Positions 1 through 10,246 of a DNA stretch of 64,000 bases are shown piece after piece. Position numbers and translations under genes: made by a program. Origin of the DNA: Agapetus fuscipes (taxonomy: Eukaryota; Arthropoda; Insecta; Trichoptera; Glossosomatidae). The notes beneath the pieces are model-generated. The model saw only the letters and a program-made list of their open reading frames with translations, was not told where the DNA came from and made no database searches. The stretch spans positions 3,348,001 to 3,412,000 of the forward strand of contig OX637337.1 of assembly GCA_951799405.1 (NCBI GenBank), written 5' to 3'. Positions within the stretch are counted from its first letter, which is position 1. Every line of letters starts with the position of its first letter.

Positions 1-7
1 ACGAATA

Positions 8-215
8 TTCTACGAGCTTGGTCGTCGCTGTGGAAAGCGCCAATCGTACATCCAAGACCCAGTTGCTGTAAGGCCGGGTGGACTTTTAGCGACCGATCTA
101 AGCATATGATATTTTCAACCGAAGAGTAAAGTAAAAAAAATAAATGATATATTTTTTCAGGTGATCGAACACACGACCTTCCGATCATTAGTCTGTAGCG
201 TTAACCATAAGCCTA
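8..215 (-). mobile_element. SINE-V copy (tRNA-derived SINE)
   Basis: Minus-strand copy of the SINE-V family. The tRNA-like head lies at the right, with degenerate A and B boxes; the body motif GAGCTTGGTCGTCGC lies at the left end. The head is more decayed than in the copy at 12.6-13.0 kb, so this is an old insertion. Confidence 0.7.
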
Positions 216-521
216 TGGAGCTGTCTAAAAAGTGATAAGTTAAATATATACGTCTTACACTTGTTAGGTTTAAGTTGGAATTATGGTCGTTTGACATATT
301 TGCACTTAAAAAAACTACACAGTTAAAAAAAAAACGGATATTAGACGAACCATTATAAGGGAACTTACATTACTCGTATTTTAAAATAGGTATTCGTTAG
401 CGAATATTTTGACTATAAATGCGTATTATTCTTGTATGCTTGCGAAGGAATCCTTTTTTTTTTGAGAAAAAAAATTTCAAATGAAGAGATGTGTGTTTAA
501 AGAGACAAGTCCTTCAGATGA
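216..521. other. No recognisable feature
   Basis: AT-rich DNA with homopolymer A and T runs. I see no coding frame or repeat shared with the rest of the window. Confidence 0.4.
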
Positions 522-547
522 TGATCATCATCTGAAGATCTCAGATC
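522..547. repeat. Perfect 26-bp palindrome
   Basis: The arm CTTCAGATGATGA is followed immediately by its exact reverse complement with no spacer. It could extrude as a cruciform, or be the product of (GAT)n slippage meeting an inverted copy. No function is implied. Confidence 0.85.
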
Positions 548-682
548 CTGTAAGAAGATCACAGCGACTAGCCAACCGCTGATAATGCCCATCGGAGCAA
601 TGGGCGAAACTGTCCGGAATGTATCAACCAGACCACGGCTACACAGCCCGAATAAAGTGATGACGATGATGATGATGTAAAA
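548..682 (+). mobile_element. LINE 3'-end fragment with (GAT)n tail
   Basis: A short stretch reads LKISDPVRRSQRLANR then stop in one frame. It is followed by a 3' UTR-like segment and AATAAAGTGATGACGATGATG. A coding C-terminus followed by a short-unit tandem tail is typical of CR1/L2/RTE-type LINE 3' ends. Family not identified. Confidence 0.35.
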
Positions 683-1303
683 ATTCAATTTTTGGAAAAA
701 ATAATGACCAGTTCGCGTGCGCATAAAGTAAATTCTCGAACAATTATTTGAGTCAAATATAACCAAAGTCGGCAATCTTTGTTGTATTGAAAAAATGAGA
801 TAAATACATGGAAATGCAGAAAAACATTTTCTCATCATTTGAATATGTTTTAAATATTTTTTTAAATATCTTAGATTGCCGCGTTTGGTTCTACATGACT
901 CATTTATTAATGAATGGGAAGTGAATCTGTGAAAAAGCGCTCGAGGCACAAGCCTGAATAATGTGACAAGGTATTTGCATAATTAAGGAGTAGGAAGATA
1001 CATGAGGAATACGCGTATTAAAAGTACAAAGATTACATGTACTTAGGTACTGTGTTCAAAATACTCTTAAATTATGAGAGTAAGTACTCACTTACTTTTA
1101 GTGATGTGAACATAAGGTATGCTTAATATAACCTGAAAAGTAAAACTCTGGATAAGTGACATGTTAAGCTAACATGTTTTTTTTTAGATAAATGCACATT
1201 TTTTCCTATTTTCTACGAGACTAAACACTAAGCAAGTGTGAAAATCATGTAGTTAAGAATTTAGTCTTGAGTACTGCCTTGTAATTAGTTCACTAAAAAA
1301 TAA
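683..1303. other. No recognisable feature
   Basis: AT-rich. A short motif TAAGTACTCACTTACTTTTAG near 1080 recurs near 1845 in slightly changed form, suggesting an old duplicated segment on both sides of the RepA copy between them. The minus-strand frame at 497-949 spans unrelated pieces and has no family features. Confidence 0.35.
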
Positions 1304-1560
1304 AATCTAAATCTAAGCTGCAAAGATATACCTTTATCATTTAAGATTCATATTAAACGCATTCCCACAAACAGACATGTATAATTTCGCGCTAACACAT
1401 GCCGCATGTGGACCTACAATATAAAAACCCAATCTAGAATGAATATAGGTAAGCCCTTCAACTCTTGCCGACCTTCCCTGAAACAGGGGTGACATTGGCA
1501 AAGTGAACCATTTTTTTCAGTATGGGTGGTCAGGATCATACCAACCTATAAGTCAAGGAA
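1304..1560 (-). mobile_element. RepA copy, near full length
   Basis: Minus-strand RepA. The (AATCT)n tail is at the left, the CCCTG-TTT-CAGGG hairpin is near 1485, and it ends at the family's usual 5' terminus (AAGTCAAGGAA on the plus strand). RepA is the family analysed under the RTE LINE at 35163-35760. Confidence 0.85.
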
Positions 1561-1884
1561 TACAAACAATTTATAACATTTAAGTATATAAAACAAACAA
1601 ACAAACACTAAACAATTAAACAGTAAAAAATAAAACCTACTAAACATATTCTAGAAAAAAAAATGTTTATTTTTTTATTTTATACGCCAGCATTACAAAT
1701 CAACCGCCATTTTTTTCGCCACATTTTTCACTTAGGTACCCCCCAATTAAATGTTTTCTCCGAGATTTCTCGATATCGTCGAATCTCGACAGATTTGGCA
1801 ATATCTACTTACTCTGTTAAAAATACTATAAATTATGCCAGTATTTAAGTACTCACTTACTTTTAGGGATTGACCTAATAAGGT
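1561..1884. other. No recognisable feature
   Basis: AT-rich spacer with a short (AAAC)n run near 1592. The 61-codon frame at 1663-1848 shows no family features. Confidence 0.35.
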
Positions 1885-2102
1885 AGGGTAGTCGCGGACG
1901 GACCCTCATCTTTTAGACCGCTGTGCATGTTGGACGGCTTCAGAAAGCTCCTTGAGCGGCTCCTGCTTGGGAGACTTCAGCCAATTCTGGAGGATCCGGA
2001 GCGGGGTCTCTCCGACAGGCAGTACGGCTTCAGGCGGGACAGATCCACGATTGACGCAGTTGGACACGTTGTCAACGTTATCCGACAAGCATACTGTAAC
2101 TG
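1885..2102 (+). pseudogene. R1/LOA-like LINE reverse transcriptase fragment
   Basis: One plus-strand frame reads GPSSFRPLCMLDGFRKLLER and, further on, LSDRQYGFRRDRSTIDAV. These are the conserved N-terminal finger/palm motifs of R1-, LOA- and I-group LINE reverse transcriptases (YRPI.LL, LS..QYGFR..RST.DA). The frame stops at TGA 2100-2102. Only about 70 codons remain, without the catalytic DD motif, so it is a dead fragment. It is followed closely by the 3' end of a poly(A)-tailed LINE, plausibly the same element after an internal deletion. Confidence 0.75.
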
Positions 2103-2138
2103 AACGTGAAGACATGCTGTGCATGTAAAGACACACCG

Positions 2139-2285
2139 CACTCTGAAGTCATGCTTGACGGCAGTTCCAGGGTGTGGCAAGATGCAGAGGGGAGTTTTTA
2201 GTGAGTAAAAATCCCACATATCCTGCCGGCGGAAACAATGGCAGGAATCTTTTGAAGATTTTCCCCTCTCAATTGAAAAAAAGGG
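2139..2285 (+). mobile_element. 3' end of a poly(A)-tailed LINE
   Basis: This segment is shared almost base for base with 32155-32307: GTCATGCTTGACGG, then a TAG stop, an inverted CCTGCC/GGCAGG pair, and an A-rich tail. The 32 kb copy has a clean target duplication, which proves the unit is retroposed. Linking it to the R1-like RT fragment just upstream is inference from adjacency and orientation. Confidence 0.7.
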
Positions 2286-3082
2286 TAGGGTAGGGTTTTA
2301 GTTTATCTTGGCGACATTTTTTAACGAAACCTTTACAATTACTACCCTTTTCGCACAACACTAGTTTTCGCATGTACTATTCCCAAACATGATTTTCCAG
2401 TAGTTATGTGAGTATCTGGGTAAATGCTCTGAACACAGGAGGCGGTGTCTGTACATTTAGTTCGTGAATATTTAATGGCATGCGACTTAACACTCATTTG
2501 TGAACGCGCTAAAGCCTTTCCAAACTTTGATCCCGGCTTTATGACTTAATAACGAGAAAGTTATCGCATATTATTAAGGTAGATGTAAACACTAAACACA
2601 AACACAGCGCAACTAAGCTACAAATATAGTGTTACTTTTTGCCGCGCTATTCCCGCGTCTTACCTTACGTCTTACCGTGCGTTCGGCGACAATTCACGCT
2701 GAAGTACTGCCGCGCACATTAAATTAATTATCAAGTTTCAGTTTTTTCAAATTATCTCGAAAACTGTTCACATAACCTAAAATATTTTTCAAACACTCTC
2801 TAGACATTGTATCATTCTATAATTATGAAGAAAAAAAATATGTCCAAAATATTAAACAACAAAATTATAAGAAAAAAATGTGAAAAAAACGTGTTTTTTT
2901 AAATATTTTTTTGTAGCGTCATTTTTTAAGTTTTATAAAATATTTTAACTTTAAAATTTAGATAAAAAATCAGTAAACACGCGTGATTTTTTCCATTAAT
3001 GTCACTTCTTTACAAAGGCCATAAAGTGTAAGAAACGTTTTTCGTGTGTGTCGTCTGTCGAAATGTATCAGTTGAAAGGAAA
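2286..3082. other. No recognisable feature
   Basis: AT-rich, with long A and T runs around 2820-2990. A motif CATAAAGTGTAAGAAAC near 3023 recurs near 32938, inside a foldback element, so an old fragment of that family may lie here. Confidence 0.35.
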
Positions 3083-3320
3083 GACGCATCCCCGAAGGGT
3101 TTCGCATGTGGCGAGTGGAACCAATTTATTTTTACAGGTCAGGGCCTAACCAACCACTTCATTTGAAGTGGAGGTTTCCCAGCTCTCGAGGGGGCTGGTA
3201 CTCATTTATTTTCTTTCTGAATTCTAAGTCAACCTTCCCGGTATGTTATTTTGGGGTTTGAAATAAACATCGAAACGGGAAATCATTTCTGACACCTTCG
3301 GTGGGATTCGAGCTGCATCT
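3083..3320 (-). mobile_element. SINE-G copy, head truncated or decayed
   Basis: Minus-strand SINE-G body: the inverted ACTTCA..TGAAGT pair, a GGGAGCTGG-type segment, and the CACCTTCGGTGGGATTCGA block. The tRNA-like head at the right end is incomplete. Confidence 0.75.
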
Positions 3321-3389
3321 TTTGTCCTATTTCCTAAGAAAGAAATTACTGCAAATGTGTGCAAAAACCTGTAGTGAGGAAGTTTGCAA

Positions 3390-3528
3390 TGAGCACATCC
3401 TTATAATTAGTTCACTTACTATGAGAAGTTACTCGTAATAAAATGTTTCACCCACGATTTCTGAAATCAGTGAACCAGCACTTACCTATTCAGTTTTACC
3501 TTTAACGTGGCGATTTATTTTATACTCG
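3390..3528 (+). repeat. Low-copy dispersed repeat
   Basis: The segment from ATGAGCACATCC to CGTGGCGATTT matches, with divergence, DNA at 29774-29812 and around a MITE at 30100-30440. It includes CACGATTTCTGAAATCAGTGAA. Class unknown. In all copies it sits next to RepA, so it may be a rarely retained upstream part of that LINE. Confidence 0.4.
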
Positions 3529-3756
3529 CTAACCACCCATACTGTAAAAAATGGTTCACTTTGCCAATGTCACCCCTGTTTCAGGGAAGGTCGGTAAGAG
3601 TTGCAGGGCTTATGTTCATTTGAGATTGCGTTTTTAAATTGTAGGTCCACACGCGGCATGTGTGAGCGCGAAATTATGCGTGTCTGCTTGTGGGAATGCA
3701 TTTAATATGAATTTCAAATGATACATATCTTTGCAACTTAGATTTAGATTAGATTT
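3529..3756 (+). mobile_element. RepA copy
   Basis: Plus-strand copy starting at the CTAACCACCCATACTG stretch, so it lacks the usual first ~30 bp. It is otherwise complete through GCAACTTAGATTTAGATTAG. Both conserved inverted-repeat segments are present. Confidence 0.85.
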
Positions 3757-4106
3757 TAGAAATGGTTTTCAGCGAGAGAGAAGGTGTTTATCCAAAGCGG
3801 TCGTAAATCGAAGCGATCGAATATCAAGTCGAAAGAAATGCGTGCAGGTACCTACTTCATCAGACCCTGGTGATTTTCGTGACCGCAAATTGGAAGGTAT
3901 TAGCGGCAAGGCGGGAGGAGAGCAACCCTGCATTCCGGTATGGATCCAAACGGCTACTGAAGGCTGGGCAAACCACCGCCGGTCGTACAGAACAGAGCGA
4001 GAAGATGGCACCGTTATTCAAAACCAAAATGATAAAAAAGGCACGCCAACGCAAAAAAACGCAATGAAAGGATTGCACTTTGTGTGATTTGTGATTGTGG
4101 CACTTT
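3757..4106. other. Moderate-GC unique segment, coding status unclear
   Basis: This ~350 bp island between RepA and SINE-G is less AT-rich than its surroundings. A 118-codon plus-strand frame (3731-4087) crosses it, but the frame begins inside RepA and shows no domain, signal peptide or known motif. I would not call it a gene. It could be an old exon or an unrecognised repeat. Confidence 0.25.
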
Positions 4107-4311
4107 GAAACATATTTATTTTTACAGATAACCACCTGAGTTGAAGTGGGAGTTTCGCAGCAACCGAGGAGACTAGTTCTTGTTTATTGTAAACCTTGCC
4201 GGTATTTTATTTTGGTTTTAAATTAAACACTCAAACAGGAAATCATTTCCAATACCCTTGGTGGGGATCGAACCCTTGCTCTCGGCATCCTACCAACTGA
4301 GCTATCGATCG
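4107..4311 (-). mobile_element. SINE-G copy, 3'-shortened
   Basis: The tRNA-like head is at the right end (CTACCAACTGAGCTATCGATC on plus is the reversed A-box region). The body runs left to the TTTACAG stretch. It abuts SINE-V in the same orientation with a 2-bp gap. Confidence 0.8.
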
Positions 4312-4313
4312 CA

Positions 4314-4552
4314 CTTTTTATGAGCTTGGTCGTCGCTACAAAGCGCCAATTCTCAAGCTCTCCCAGTTGGTGTAAGGCTGGATGTATCTTTGGTGACCGG
4401 TGGGTAAAGGTATATGAAGTTTTCAACCCAGCAAAGAGCATATTTGAAAATATAAATGGTATTTTATTTGTGCTCCGACGAGATTCCAATCCATGACTTT
4501 CCATTTGCGAGTCCGAAGCGTTTCCTTTAGACTACAGACTGGTCAACAGTTT
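4314..4552 (-). mobile_element. SINE-V copy
   Basis: Minus-strand SINE-V with a near-complete body (GAGCTTGGTCGTCGC at the left, AAGAGCATATTTGAAAATA in the middle) and a mutated head at the right. Confidence 0.8.
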
Positions 4553-5225
4553 AATTATATTATGATTTACTGTAGCTCTTTTTTTTTTTTTTTACTCCAG
4601 AAATCAACCTCTGTAAAATCTAAGCTTCTAGACAGACTGACTTCAAAATTGTTCAGCAAACAATTATGTTTATAATGATTTAAAAACACCAACCCCCGAG
4701 GGGGGATCGCTCGAATAAAATAAGTTAAAGGCTTTGTGAAATCTGCTACCCCAACGGCCAATTATTGCACACCAAAAAAGGTGGTTTTTGGCTAAAAAAC
4801 GCGCCCAAATAATACACATTTCGGATGCCTTTGGGGGATGCTCGGATATTGCACTCGCGCTTTTTTGGCAATAAAATGACCAATTAAAGAAAATAATACA
4901 TTCTTCTTTTGATAATAAAAGGTTTGCCAACACATCAGGTCTTTATTTTTTTTTATCAATCCAGTCAATTACAGTCTATCTTTCTTTTTAAAAGTTTAAT
5001 TCAAAGCGCCTTAGGAGTGTTTTTAATTAATGAATTCTTCTTTTTCTTTCGTTTTTGACCTGTTCCTAAAAACTTCTAGACTGTGGCCTTTTCCAGTCTT
5101 TTAGAAGGTTTTCTTTTTGATTTTTTCTTGAGCTTCTCTCCTTCCAATCAAATTAATGACTGACCAGGTTTTTGTTTTTTGATAATCAATTTATGGCTTT
5201 TTTTGTGAACTATCAACCTTCCTCT
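4553..5225. other. No recognisable feature
   Basis: AT-rich unique DNA with T runs and a CCCCCGAGGGGGG inverted repeat near 4692. Frames of 64-93 codons here overlap on both strands and show no family features. Confidence 0.35.
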
Positions 5226-5596
5226 TAGTCATCATCCTCTTTGTGCTAGCTATTTGTCGCTGCTGGTCGCCATCCTTTTATAAAGGCAGTGCCTTGTTGT
5301 GTTAACCATTTGTCTCTACTGGTCACCATTCCCTTGTAAATGTAGTGCCTTGTTGTGCTAGTCATTTGTCTCTGCTGGTCGCCATCTTTTTGTAAAAGCA
5401 GTGTCTTGTTGTGCTAGTCATTTGTCTCCGCTGGTCACCATTTTCTTGTAAAGGCAGTGCCTTGTTGTGGTGGCCATTTGTCTCTGTTGGTTACCATTAT
5501 TTTGGTAAAGGCAGAGTCTTGTTGTGCTAGCCATTTGCCTCTGCTTTTTACCATCCATTTCTCTCTGCTAGTCGCCATGCTGTTGAGTTGCAGATA
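5226..5596. repeat. 56-57 bp minisatellite, about 6 copies
   Basis: Tandem units carry CTTGTAAAGGCAGTGCCTTG and a CATTTGTCTCTGCTGGTCGCC segment. Landmark spacing between successive GCCTTGTTGT motifs (5291, 5347, 5403, 5459, 5516) is 56, 56, 56 and 57 bp. The same unit recurs at 62633-62714 and 63101-63225, with a related flanking segment after the array, so it is probably part of a dispersed element. Minus-strand translation gives repeats like WLAQQGTAFT. Confidence 0.9.
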
Positions 5597-6159
5597 AGTG
5601 TCAAGAGCAGATTCAAATCCTAGAAGTATCATGTTCATGAATCTGGTAACTTATTATTAAATCTAGAATCTTTCGTTTTTAATTAGTCAAGTGCGGCAAC
5701 AACTATTTGACTGTACGGAGATTTCGTCACTGATTAGAACACGACAGGTCTTTTTTTTTTAAATGAATTATTATTTTGGAAAAACTTTCCTACAAAAAAT
5801 ACGATCCAAGCATCTTTGACCCATACGGGTTCTGCACGCGCCAAAAAAACCGTTTTTCTAAAATACAGGGTTCACTCTCGAAATGGCCCCCTGTTTTGAG
5901 GTTGTAATTATTATTGATTAAATAGGTTATTTATTTTACCGCAATGTATAAAAAATGTAGGCAACCATTTTTGTGCGTTTTTAAATTATATACCCATCTA
6001 TCACATAAAAAATAGGTAGGTCGCGAGCGTTGTAAAAAATAACTATGATTATTTAAAAAATGGGGATAGCATTGGCAATGGGACCTAGTTATATAATTAG
6101 GAATCCGACAAACTATACTATTAAAAAAGTGAGATATCCCGTTAAGAATAATAATATTA
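5597..6159. other. No recognisable feature
   Basis: The first ~60 bp (GAGTTGCAGATAAG onward) corresponds to the flank after the 63 kb copy of the minisatellite. The rest is AT-rich unique DNA. Confidence 0.4.
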
Positions 6160-6246
6160 GGATGATTTATATTTTCAAATATGCTCTTTGCTGGAATTGA
6201 AAAATTCATAAACCTTTACCAAAGACCAGTCAAATCCAAATCCAGC
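6160..6246 (+). mobile_element. SINE-V internal fragment
   Basis: Plus-strand middle of SINE-V (TTTTCAAATATGCTCTTTGC through AATCCAGCCTTA). Head and tail are absent. Confidence 0.65.
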
Positions 6247-6344
6247 CTTATGTTTTGTCATTATGGTGTACTTTCTTGTGATGTTTTTTCATAGTGATGT
6301 TTTATCATGTGATGTACTGTCATTGTGATGTTCTATCTTGTGTC

Positions 6345-6475
6345 GTCCTCTCATGGAATCGATGTGCGAGGTGGACAGCAGCGCCCGAGTTGGAGGCAAC
6401 GGTCCAAGAGGGCCAAGGCTCTGACTGTATTGAAACCTGACTGACCCCATTGAAAAGAAGAAGAAGCAAGATCGA
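6345..6475 (+). mobile_element. LINE 3'-tail fragment with (GAA)n end
   Basis: A moderately GC-rich block ends CCTGACTGACCCCATTG then GAAAAGAAGAAGAAGC. The short-unit purine tail resembles the (GAAGAAG)n tail of the RTE-like fragment near 11290. No readable domain remains. Confidence 0.35.
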
Positions 6476-7107
6476 TTTTAAAAGTACATTTGGTCGGAAT
6501 CGGAATCTGGAGGGGGATGGAAATCAGGAAAAAAAGGAGGAATTCTGGAGGACAATCAAATGGAAGGACTAGGTAGGTACAACTCGCAGAAATTAAACTC
6601 GATGTTTTTTCAACATGCCATATTATATTCGTTCAAAGTTACACACGCTGGCAACACAACCTTGAGGTTACATAACATATAATGAGTATATGACATAAGA
6701 CACAAAAACGTCTTCTTCTTTTTATTAGTTTTGATGGCTATTAGAACTATATTCCTTCCAGTTTGACAGGCTAAATTCAGATAATTTATTTTTAAAAAGG
6801 TGTTGATTTCCTAAATTAATTTAAATTTTATACAATACTGACCGTTCGCCACTGGTACCTGCATTCAATCGGATTATTGCAAAGGTGCCGATATCTCATA
6901 ATGTATTTTCAATTGTTGCTTGTTCCCCTGTCGGATCATAAAGACGTATAGGTACTGTAGGTGGATCTGTATCAGGTCGTATAGAGTGCATACCATTGAC
7001 TTATGATATATGTGGAACAGAAATTATTTTAACAAAAATATACATTGTAAATCTGTTTCAACTTACTAACGAAAATGGTCCTTAATGAGAAAGAAAACAA
7101 AGAACTT
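6476..7107. other. No recognisable feature
   Basis: AT-rich unique DNA without convincing frames or repeats shared within the window. Confidence 0.35.
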
Positions 7108-7424
7108 CACAGTTGAAGACTACAGGGGTAAAACATGGAATGTCAGCAAAAAAAAGAAAATATTCTACTAATGTTATCTTCTTCTATCTATCTATATTCT
7201 ACTATTCTAATAACGCTATCTAGTGGCATTTGTGTGTACCTATCTAAAGCTATGCGAAATTTATAATGCAACAACATTCGCTATCACAGTTTATGGCGGT
7301 ATTTCTGGTTCTTTGTGACAGGCAATAAACAATGAGAAATACCGACTTTCAAGTCTATAATTTTGATTTACACAAAGTGTTCTTCAACTGACATTCCTTG
7401 TTTTTCCCTGTAGTCTTCAGTCTG
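7108..7424. mobile_element. TIR element (MITE-C), copy 1
   Basis: The ends are imperfect inverted repeats built on TTGAAGACTACAGGGG and GGAATGTCAG. The interior carries TTTATGGCGGTATTTCTGG. A second, inverted-orientation copy lies at 53590-53976 with the same interior motifs, which confirms an element. No transposase is present and target duplications are not clear, so superfamily is unknown. Confidence 0.65.
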
Positions 7425-7609
7425 CTAAAAAACAAATAAAAATAAATTCAAAAAGTTTTGTTATAAGCAAATAAAAAATAAATTTAAATCCAAAAGATTT
7501 TTTTGGTGGAATTTCCCTATTGGGTGTCGAAACACAAAATGGAGAAAGCAAGAAAACATGTAAGAACTGCAACGTTTGACAGGACTGGAGACAATTAATG
7601 TGTTCTATA

Positions 7610-7935
7610 GTATAATAATAATAATAATTACAAAATTTGTACAGCGCCTTTTATGACAGTGTGACACTACAAAGGCGCTTATCCATATGATTGGACGAAG
7701 AGGTGAGTCTTGAGACTTCTTTTGAACAGTCTCTCCAAATCCAGTTCCCTCAGTGAGGCGGGAATAGCATTCCAAGTCATTGGAGCGGCCGCCTTGAATG
7801 CCCTGTCTCCAAAAACAGTGCGGGGCCTTCTTGCAAGAATGTCCAGGCAGCTGCTTCTTGATGCAGCTGACCTCAGTGTTTGTATCAATGCAGTTTCTGC
7901 TCCTCTATGTCATTACTCTATGGTGCATACCATCG
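7610..7935 (-). pseudogene. C-terminal end of a CR1/L2-like LINE ORF with 3' UTR
   Basis: Minus-strand frame 7888-7679 ends FGDRAFKAAAPMTWNAIP...LDLERLFKRSLKTHLF and a stop. This is the characteristic C-terminal region of CR1/L2/jockey-group LINE reverse transcriptases (F..R.F..A.P..WN.LP..LR.......FK..LKT.LF). Downstream comes a short 3' UTR with GGCGCTGTACAAA and a (TTA)n tail. The RT core is missing through 5' truncation. A related fragment with a (ATC)n tail lies at 42700-42866. Confidence 0.8.
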
Positions 7936-8310
7936 CAATAACTGGACGAGCGCAAGATGCACTAACAAGATTGTATGCACTCGTTGTGGATGCTAGTATA
8001 AAACATTGTTTAAACTCACCTCGGAAAAATGTATGAAAACTAAATCACTTTCTAGGTGTGCCGGTTTGTTTTTAATATATTTTCGATTTACCCAATGTTT
8101 TATACTCGGATACTGAGTAGAGGGCACAGAAAGAAACAATATGGGAGTGCACTTGAAGCCCTTATGGTTGTTTATATACTTACGTACTATGTATATACGT
8201 TACTTCATGACGTAGGTATGTATACCTAATACGAGAAACAGTCTCTGGCCTGGTTTCTGGATGCATTACTGGTTAAAAAATGAAATCAATACAAATAAAT
8301 AAATGATACC
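7936..8310. other. No recognisable feature
   Basis: AT-rich unique sequence; nothing recognised. Confidence 0.35.
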
Positions 8311-8458
8311 GTTTCTTGACTAATAGCTTGGTATGAGACTGACCCTTTATTATGTAAAAAAAATATTCACTTTTGCCAATGCCATCTTGGTTTCAGGAAA
8401 AGGCGGCAAGAGGTGAAGGGTTTGTGTACATGTGAGGTTTGCTTTATTTTTAAGTTTT
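8311..8458 (+). mobile_element. RepA copy, truncated and diverged
   Basis: Begins near the family start (TTTCTTGACTAATAGC) but stops in the middle of the element, where a second RepA begins. Confidence 0.65.
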
Positions 8459-8671
8459 TTGACTTACTCGTATGAAGCAGACCATCCATAGGTACTGTAC
8501 AAAATGGCCAATGTCAACCCTGTATTTAAGAAGGTCAGAAAAAGTTGTAGGGTTTATGTTCATTTAAGGCTTGCATTATAATTTGTAAGTACACATGCAG
8601 CATTTGTCAGTGCGAACGTATACGTGTCTGTTTGTGGACATGCATGAAATATGAATTGTAAATGTTAATAT

Positions 8672-9083
8672 TGTTATGTAAATATGAAATATAAATATTA
8701 AAATAAGTAGGTATTAGTTATAGTTATAGGAATTCTGTATTGTATCGGTGGGTAGGATTGATGGTTGTGTGTACATGGAGAAGTCTCTAGGTATTTCGAG
8801 AAGCATCAAGCAAAAATATATTCCGGAGTATTCGATTCTCTTAGTATATAAGACTCTTATTGCTTGCACTGAGTTCAGTTATTATTCAAGCTCTCACCAC
8901 TACAGTCTCCTGCCAGCTTTACAAATACATTGAACCAACTTGACCAGTGAACAGAAACCAAGTGTAATGGAATAATCGAGACTATCTTTGTGAAAATAAA
9001 TAATTAAAAGTGTAAAATAAACAACTGTAAAAGAAGACTAGTGTTTTTAATTGAAAGACCTTTGGAACCCTAAAATCGTAACA
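8672..9083 (+). mobile_element. Solo LTR (412 bp) with 4-bp target duplication
   Basis: Starts TGTTATGTAAATATG and ends AAATCGTAACA, fitting the TG..CA rule, and is flanked by ATAT on both sides. Promoter-like TATATAAG lies at 8845-8852 and AATAAA signals follow near 8997, so transcription would run on the plus strand. The 3' portion (AAAGAAGAC...TTTTAATTGAAAGACC) resembles the end of the solo LTRs at 48731 and 59935, pointing to related elements. No internal region remains, consistent with LTR-LTR recombination. Confidence 0.85.
8845..8852 (+). promoter_or_regulatory. TATA box of the solo LTR
   Basis: TATATAAG roughly 170 bp into the LTR, where U3 would meet R. Confidence 0.5.
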
Positions 9084-9122
9084 ATATTTCTTTGCCACTT
9101 ATATTACAGATTAAAGATAGAC

Positions 9123-9377
9123 ATATTTATTTTCACAAGTGAGGGGCCGGTCTGACGCAAATATTGTGGTGGTGTAGGGCCATTTTGAAGAGAAGGTTTC
9201 CCAAGGAGGCTGATTCTCACTTTTTGTGAGTGCTGAGTAAATTTTGGGGTTATTTTTTTAATGTTTGAAATACATATCGAAACAGGTAATCATTTCTAAA
9301 ATCCTTGGTGGAAATGAAACCCTAGTCCTCTAGCATAAAACCCAAACATTCTACCAACTGAGCTATCGACCCGACAC
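9123..9377 (-). mobile_element. SINE-G copy
   Basis: Minus strand; head at the right (CTACCAACTGAGCTATCGAC). Body is diverged, with the 3' tip missing. Confidence 0.8.
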
Positions 9378-9424
9378 GTGGATTAGTGATATCTTGGACT
9401 TAAAAATAATAATCTTCGTCTATA

Positions 9425-9644
9425 TCTATAATCTACGAGTATGTTGCAAAGATAAGTATGTTCATATTTAAATTTCAATTTAAATGCATACCCACAAACA
9501 GACGTAAGTTCGCGCTTACAAATGCTGCATGCGTATTTACAATTTAAAATCTAAATCTCAAATGAACATAGGCCCTGCAACTTTTGCCGACTTTCACTGA
9601 AACAGGGGACATTAGCAAATTAAAGAATTTAAATGTCAAGGAAA
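9425..9644 (-). mobile_element. RepA copy, diverged
   Basis: Order of motifs is intact on the minus strand. The segment between the hairpin and the 5' terminus is shortened, and the 5' terminus is still readable as ATGTCAAGGAAA on plus. Confidence 0.7.
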
Positions 9645-10007
9645 TCGTAAAAAAAAAAATAATTAAAAAACAGGAATGCGTCTTATAGTATGGGCAGTAA
9701 CTTAGTATCCTGCAAGTGTACGTGCATATATGTGGGTGCAAGTAGTTAACTTGCAATATATCTCGGTGCGGCTTGAGAACTGACCTTTATACTTACAACT
9801 TACAACGTGTGAACTGTGGACGCATTACCACGTAAACGCACTCTCATTCCTTTGTTAGCGTCCTTCTGGATTTCCATTGCCGTCATCTTCTAGAAGATTC
9901 TCAAGCGCTAACACATCTAATATTCTGCCTAAAGGAAAATATAAGTATTTAAGTCGTATGGTAGAATAGTTTTTTTTGAAAATGAAAAAGATATAATTTT
10001 GATTTTC
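9645..10007. other. No recognisable feature
   Basis: Unique AT-rich DNA; nothing recognised. Confidence 0.35.
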
Positions 10008-10208
10008 TGAGAGCCCTGATTTTAGCGAAAGGCGGCAGGAGATGCAAGGTTTATGTTCATGTGAGATTTTTATTTTTATGTGTGCATACATGCAGAATGT
10101 GTAGGCGGGATGTGTACCTACATGTGCCTGCTTGTGGGTATGCATTTATTATGAGCCTTAAATGTTAACGTTTCTTTGCAGCTTAGATTATAGATAGATA
10201 GATACGAG
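10008..10208 (+). mobile_element. RepA copy, 5'-truncated
   Basis: Begins around the hairpin region and runs to GCAGCTTAGATTATAGATAGATAG. The tail has become (GATA)n-like. Confidence 0.7.
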
Positions 10209-10246
10209 TAGAAAGAGCCATCGCATTTTCGTACATCGTACAGTCC

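Larger units (their letters stand above)
8460..9116 (+). mobile_element. RepA copy split by a solo LTR
   Basis: RepA sequence occupies 8460-8671 and resumes at 9084-9116 (TTTCTTTGCCACTTATATTACAG). The two parts join correctly if the LTR at 8672-9083 and one ATAT are removed, so the LTR landed in a pre-existing RepA. Confidence 0.8.

Noticed and set aside
497..949. 150-codon minus-strand frame
   Set aside because: Spans a palindrome, a LINE tail and AT-rich DNA; composition is that of random AT-rich sequence.
5226..5596. CRISPR-like array
   Set aside because: Units are contiguous with no unique spacers, and the surroundings are eukaryotic repeats.
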